64,000 bases of DNA from Ignavibacteriota bacterium (GTDB lineage: Bacteria > Bacteroidota > Ignavibacteria > UBA10030 > SZUA-254), in the NCBI GenBank assembly GCA_016212665.1, contig JACREZ010000028.1:1-64000 (forward strand), given 5' to 3'. Every line of letters starts with the position of its first letter. The first letter of the stretch is position 1. The notes beneath the pieces were generated by a model. It was not told the origin of the DNA and did not search any database. It was given only the letters and a program-made list of their open reading frames with translations. Below are positions 61,533 through 64,000 of the stretch, in pieces. The position numbers were made by a program, and so were the translations under genes.

Positions 61533-61590
61533 TTGTCAATGGCCTACGGCTCAGTGAGTGAATGGTCAACGGTCAATTGTTAATTAAGTT
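61533..61590. repeat. Degenerate 7-bp-period array (GTCAATG / GCCTACG / GTCAACG)
   Basis: After the GH27 stop codon come GTCAATG, GCCTACG, GCTCAGTG, AGTGAATG, GTCAACG, GTCAATT and GTTAATT. The words GCCTACG-GCTC and GTCAACG recur in the two insertions that break the tRNA-Ala fragment. Confidence 0.7.
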
Positions 61591-61706
61591 CTTCTGTGAG
61601 AACCTCGTGTGTCAATGACCGTAGATGTTGTAACACTTCTTTTTTGAGATGTTTTTTGTTGAAATAGAACGTATATTCAATTCGGAATTTCAAATATTTT
61701 ACATCT

Positions 61707-62261
61707 ATGGCAACCACAAATATTATACTCAAAGAAATAATTGAAAATAAAATTCTGCTGATACGCGGACAGAAAGTGATGTTGGATTTTCATCTTGCTC
61801 AGTTGTACGAAGTAGAAACGAAGGCGTTGAAGCGTGCAGTCAAGAGAAATAAAAATCGTTTTCCAGTAGATTTTGTCTTTCAACTTTCTCAAGAAGAATG
61901 GAATAACTTGAGGTACCAATTTGGCACCTCAAGTTGGGGTGGTACGAGATATTTACCTTATGCCTTTACAGAGCAGGGTGTAGCAATGCTTTCAAGTGTT
62001 TTACAAAGCGATAGGGCAGTGCATGTAAATGTCGAAATCATGAGAACGTTTGTTCGTTTGAGGGAGATTCTCACGGCGAATAAAGATTTAGCTCACAAAC
62101 TTGAAGAACTTGAGAAAAAATATGATGCTCAATTCAAAATAGTCTTCGATGCAATTCGTCAACTGATGATACCGCCGGAAAAGCCAAAACGTCCGATAGG
62201 ATTTCGGGTTGATGAACCATACGTTCCATATCGTACAACAAGAAAAAGCAACAAACGATGA
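61707..62261 (+). CDS. ORF6N-domain DNA-binding protein
   Basis: The 184-residue protein begins with an ORF6N domain: [40 protein letters not shown] and [20 protein letters not shown]. This domain is typical of phage antirepressors and chromosomal relatives. The C-terminal part is a coiled coil ([20 protein letters not shown]) and a basic tail. No other phage gene is nearby. Its TGA overlaps the ATG of the GH92 gene (ATGA), so a regulator-like gene appears joined to the glycosidase operon. Function is not known. Confidence 0.88.
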   Translation: MATTNIILKEIIENKILLIRGQKVMLDFHLAQLYEVETKALKRAVKRNKNRFPVDFVFQLSQEEWNNLRYQFGTSSWGGTRYLPYAFTEQGVAMLSSVLQSDRAVHVNVEIMRTFVRLREILTANKDLAHKLEELEKKYDAQFKIVFDAIRQLMIPPEKPKRPIGFRVDEPYVPYRTTRKSNKR

Positions 62262-64000
62262 AACAATTTATTTATCTTCTTTCAGGATTTCTTTTCCTTC
62301 TCTCATTTTCATTCTCTCAGCCTGCAAACTTCACTAAACATGTCAATCCATTCATCGGAACGGACGGACACGGACATACATTTCCGGGTGCAACTGTTCC
62401 GTTCGGGATGGTGCAACTCAGTCCCGATACTCGTGTTGAAGGATGGGATGCGTGCGGCGGGTATCATTATTCCGATTCGCTCATTCTCGGATTCAGCCAC
62501 ACGCATCTGAGCGGAACAGGTGTTGCGGATTACGGCGACATTCTCTTCACACCGAGCGTTGGTGAATTGAAGGACGGTGCGTTCAGTAAGAAGTCGGTCT
62601 TCAATCATAAAACAGAACGGGCAAGTCCCGGATACTACGCGGTGAAATTGAAATCGTTCAACATCCTTGCCGAGTTGACCGCGACACAACGAGTTGGTGT
62701 GCATCGCTACACGTTTCCAAAAACCGACAGCGCGAATATCGTTATTGATTTGACACATGGACTTGGTCCCGATAAAGTACTCGATTCGAAGATTGAGTTT
62801 TCTGATTTGACGGAAGTTTCCGGTTACCGCCGCTCGGAAGGTTGGGCGAAAGACCAACGGATTTATTTCGTAGCAAAATTCTCGAAGCCGTTCAAAGCAT
62901 TCGGGATTGTCGAGAACGATTCCATCACGCCCTATTTCCCGGAATGGAAAGGGACAAATCTGAAATTTTTTATGCGATTCAAGACGGAACGAACGGAATC
63001 GTTGGTGGTAAAGGTCGGGTTGTCTTCGGTGAGCATCGAAGGGGCGAGGAAAAATCTTGAAAAAGAAATGCCGGGATGGGATTTTGATAAGGTGAAAAGA
63101 GAAGCAGAGCAGGCATGGGAAAAAGAATTGAGCAAGATTGAAGTCGAAGGTGGAACAAAGGAGCAACTCACAACATTTTACACAGCGTTATACCACGCCA
63201 TGATTGCGCCGAATATTTTTTCCGATGTTGACGGACAGTACCGCGGCATGGATGGGAAAATTCATAAAGCGAGCGGCTTCGACATGTACACGGTCTTTTC
63301 GCTGTGGGATACGTTTCGGGGCGAACATCCGCTCCTCACCATTATTGACCAAAAGCGGACGCTCGATTTTGTCAAGTCATTGTTGGCAAAGTTTGATGAG
63401 AGCGGAACGCTTCCGGTGTGGGAACTTGCTTCGAATGAAACGTGGTGCATGATTGGATATCATTCCGTTCCGGTGATTGTTGATGCGTATGTGAAAGGCA
63501 TCAACAATTTCGATTCAGAGAAAGCGATGAAGGCGATGCTCGCAAGTGCGAATGCGAATCGTTACGGTCTCGAACATTACCGGACACACGGATATATTCC
63601 CGGAGAAAAGGAGAGCGAGTCGGTTTCCAAGGTGCTCGAATATGTCTATGACGATTGGTGCATCGCTCAGTTTGCAAAATCGCTTGGCAAGAATGATGTG
63701 TTTGAGCAATTCACTGAGCGTTCTCAGTTCTATAAAAATATGTTTGATGTATCAACGGGGTTCATGCGGGCACGAGTGAACGGAATGTGGGCAACACCGT
63801 TTGACCCGACTTCGGTGACGTTTCATTTTACGGAAGCGAATTCGTGGCAATATAATTTCTTCGCGCCGCACGATGTTGATGGAATGATGAAACTCATGGG
63901 CGGAGCGAATGGATTTGTCTCGATGCTTGATTCGATGTTCAACAGTTCATCGAAGATGACGGGAAGAGAGCAGTCGGATATTTCGGGCATGTTCGGACAA
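62258..64000 (+). CDS. Alpha-mannosidase, GH92 (partial, runs off the window)
   Basis: The frame from ATG 62258 is open to the last base (581 codons). It encodes a signal peptide ([20 protein letters not shown]), then [42 protein letters not shown] and [17 protein letters not shown], all GH92 landmarks. GH92 enzymes are calcium-dependent exo-alpha-mannosidases of Bacteroidota that trim N-glycans. The family usually has about 700-770 residues, so the last quarter, with part of the active site, lies outside. The start codon overlaps the ORF6N stop codon (ATGA). Confidence 0.93.
   Translation, partial: MKQFIYLLSGFLFLLSFSFSQPANFTKHVNPFIGTDGHGHTFPGATVPFGMVQLSPDTRVEGWDACGGYHYSDSLILGFSHTHLSGTGVADYGDILFTPSVGELKDGAFSKKSVFNHKTERASPGYYAVKLKSFNILAELTATQRVGVHRYTFPKTDSANIVIDLTHGLGPDKVLDSKIEFSDLTEVSGYRRSEGWAKDQRIYFVAKFSKPFKAFGIVENDSITPYFPEWKGTNLKFFMRFKTERTESLVVKVGLSSVSIEGARKNLEKEMPGWDFDKVKREAEQAWEKELSKIEVEGGTKEQLTTFYTALYHAMIAPNIFSDVDGQYRGMDGKIHKASGFDMYTVFSLWDTFRGEHPLLTIIDQKRTLDFVKSLLAKFDESGTLPVWELASNETWCMIGYHSVPVIVDAYVKGINNFDSEKAMKAMLASANANRYGLEHYRTHGYIPGEKESESVSKVLEYVYDDWCIAQFAKSLGKNDVFEQFTERSQFYKNMFDVSTGFMRARVNGMWATPFDPTSVTFHFTEANSWQYNFFAPHDVDGMMKLMGGANGFVSMLDSMFNSSSKMTGREQSDISGMFGQ

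Overview
The window looks like chromosomal DNA from an uncultured member of the Bacteroidota/Chlorobiota (FCB) group, most likely an Ignavibacteria- or Kapabacteria-like lineage. The grounds are a secreted protein with a C-terminal type IX secretion (YPNPFNP-type) sorting domain, many short lipoproteins and outer-membrane barrels, a Bacteroidota-style serine palmitoyltransferase, a long PpiD-like foldase, mostly weak Shine-Dalgarno sequences and moderate GC judged by eye. This placement is an inference; there is no rRNA gene to test it.

Layout. 1-6.4 kb: initiator tRNA, a probable bacterial ceramide set (SDR reductase, serine palmitoyltransferase, GNAT-like acyltransferase), ilvE, purU, aroK. 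6.4-11.9 kb: outer-membrane barrel, PpiD-like foldase, TPR protein, larE-like gene. 11.9-21.6 kb: secreted and lipoprotein genes, including a coupled pair of unknown function (14761-18091). 21.8-26.8 kb: tRNA-His, tRNA-Glu, a sugar nucleotidyltransferase, metK and ahcY split by a four-helix-bundle gene, and a VapBC locus. 26.9-33.1 kb: two glycosyltransferases, a cation-efflux protein and a DUF255 protein. 33.1-33.9 kb: a repeat-rich stretch with a GIY-YIG nuclease between an intact tRNA-Ala and a broken tRNA-Ala fragment. 35.1-41.6 kb: hrcA-grpE-dnaJ, a ComEA-like protein, a PilM-like protein, rsmD, coaD and an aminotransferase. 41.6-48.2 kb: a decayed VapBC, mobA, a radical-SAM-like protein that has lost its cluster cysteines, and two c-type cytochrome lipoproteins. 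48.4-50.2 kb: a ParE-type toxin locus followed by a nearly gene-free zone of local duplications and two 21-bp minisatellites. 50.2-64 kb: a glycan-degradation cluster (GHMP kinase, nucleotidyltransferase, GH20, GH35, GH109, GH27, partial GH92), interrupted by toxin-antitoxin genes.

How the genes work together. The first three genes plausibly build a sphingolipid. MetK and AhcY bracket the SAM/SAH methylation cycle. HrcA, GrpE and DnaJ form a heat-shock operon without dnaK. The last 14 kb encode secreted exoglycosidases that together would strip beta-GlcNAc, beta-Gal, alpha-GalNAc, alpha-Gal and alpha-Man residues from glycoprotein-type glycans. The kinase/nucleotidyltransferase pair may activate a released sugar. 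No SusC/SusD pair is present.

The most unusual layer is not protein-coding. Short tandem arrays with 7- or 8-bp period occur in at least a dozen places, mostly directly after stop codons. Three of them lie inside open reading frames, and two 16-bp insertions resembling them split the tRNA-Ala fragment beside the GIY-YIG gene. Five toxin-antitoxin-type loci lie in the window, at least two of them decayed.
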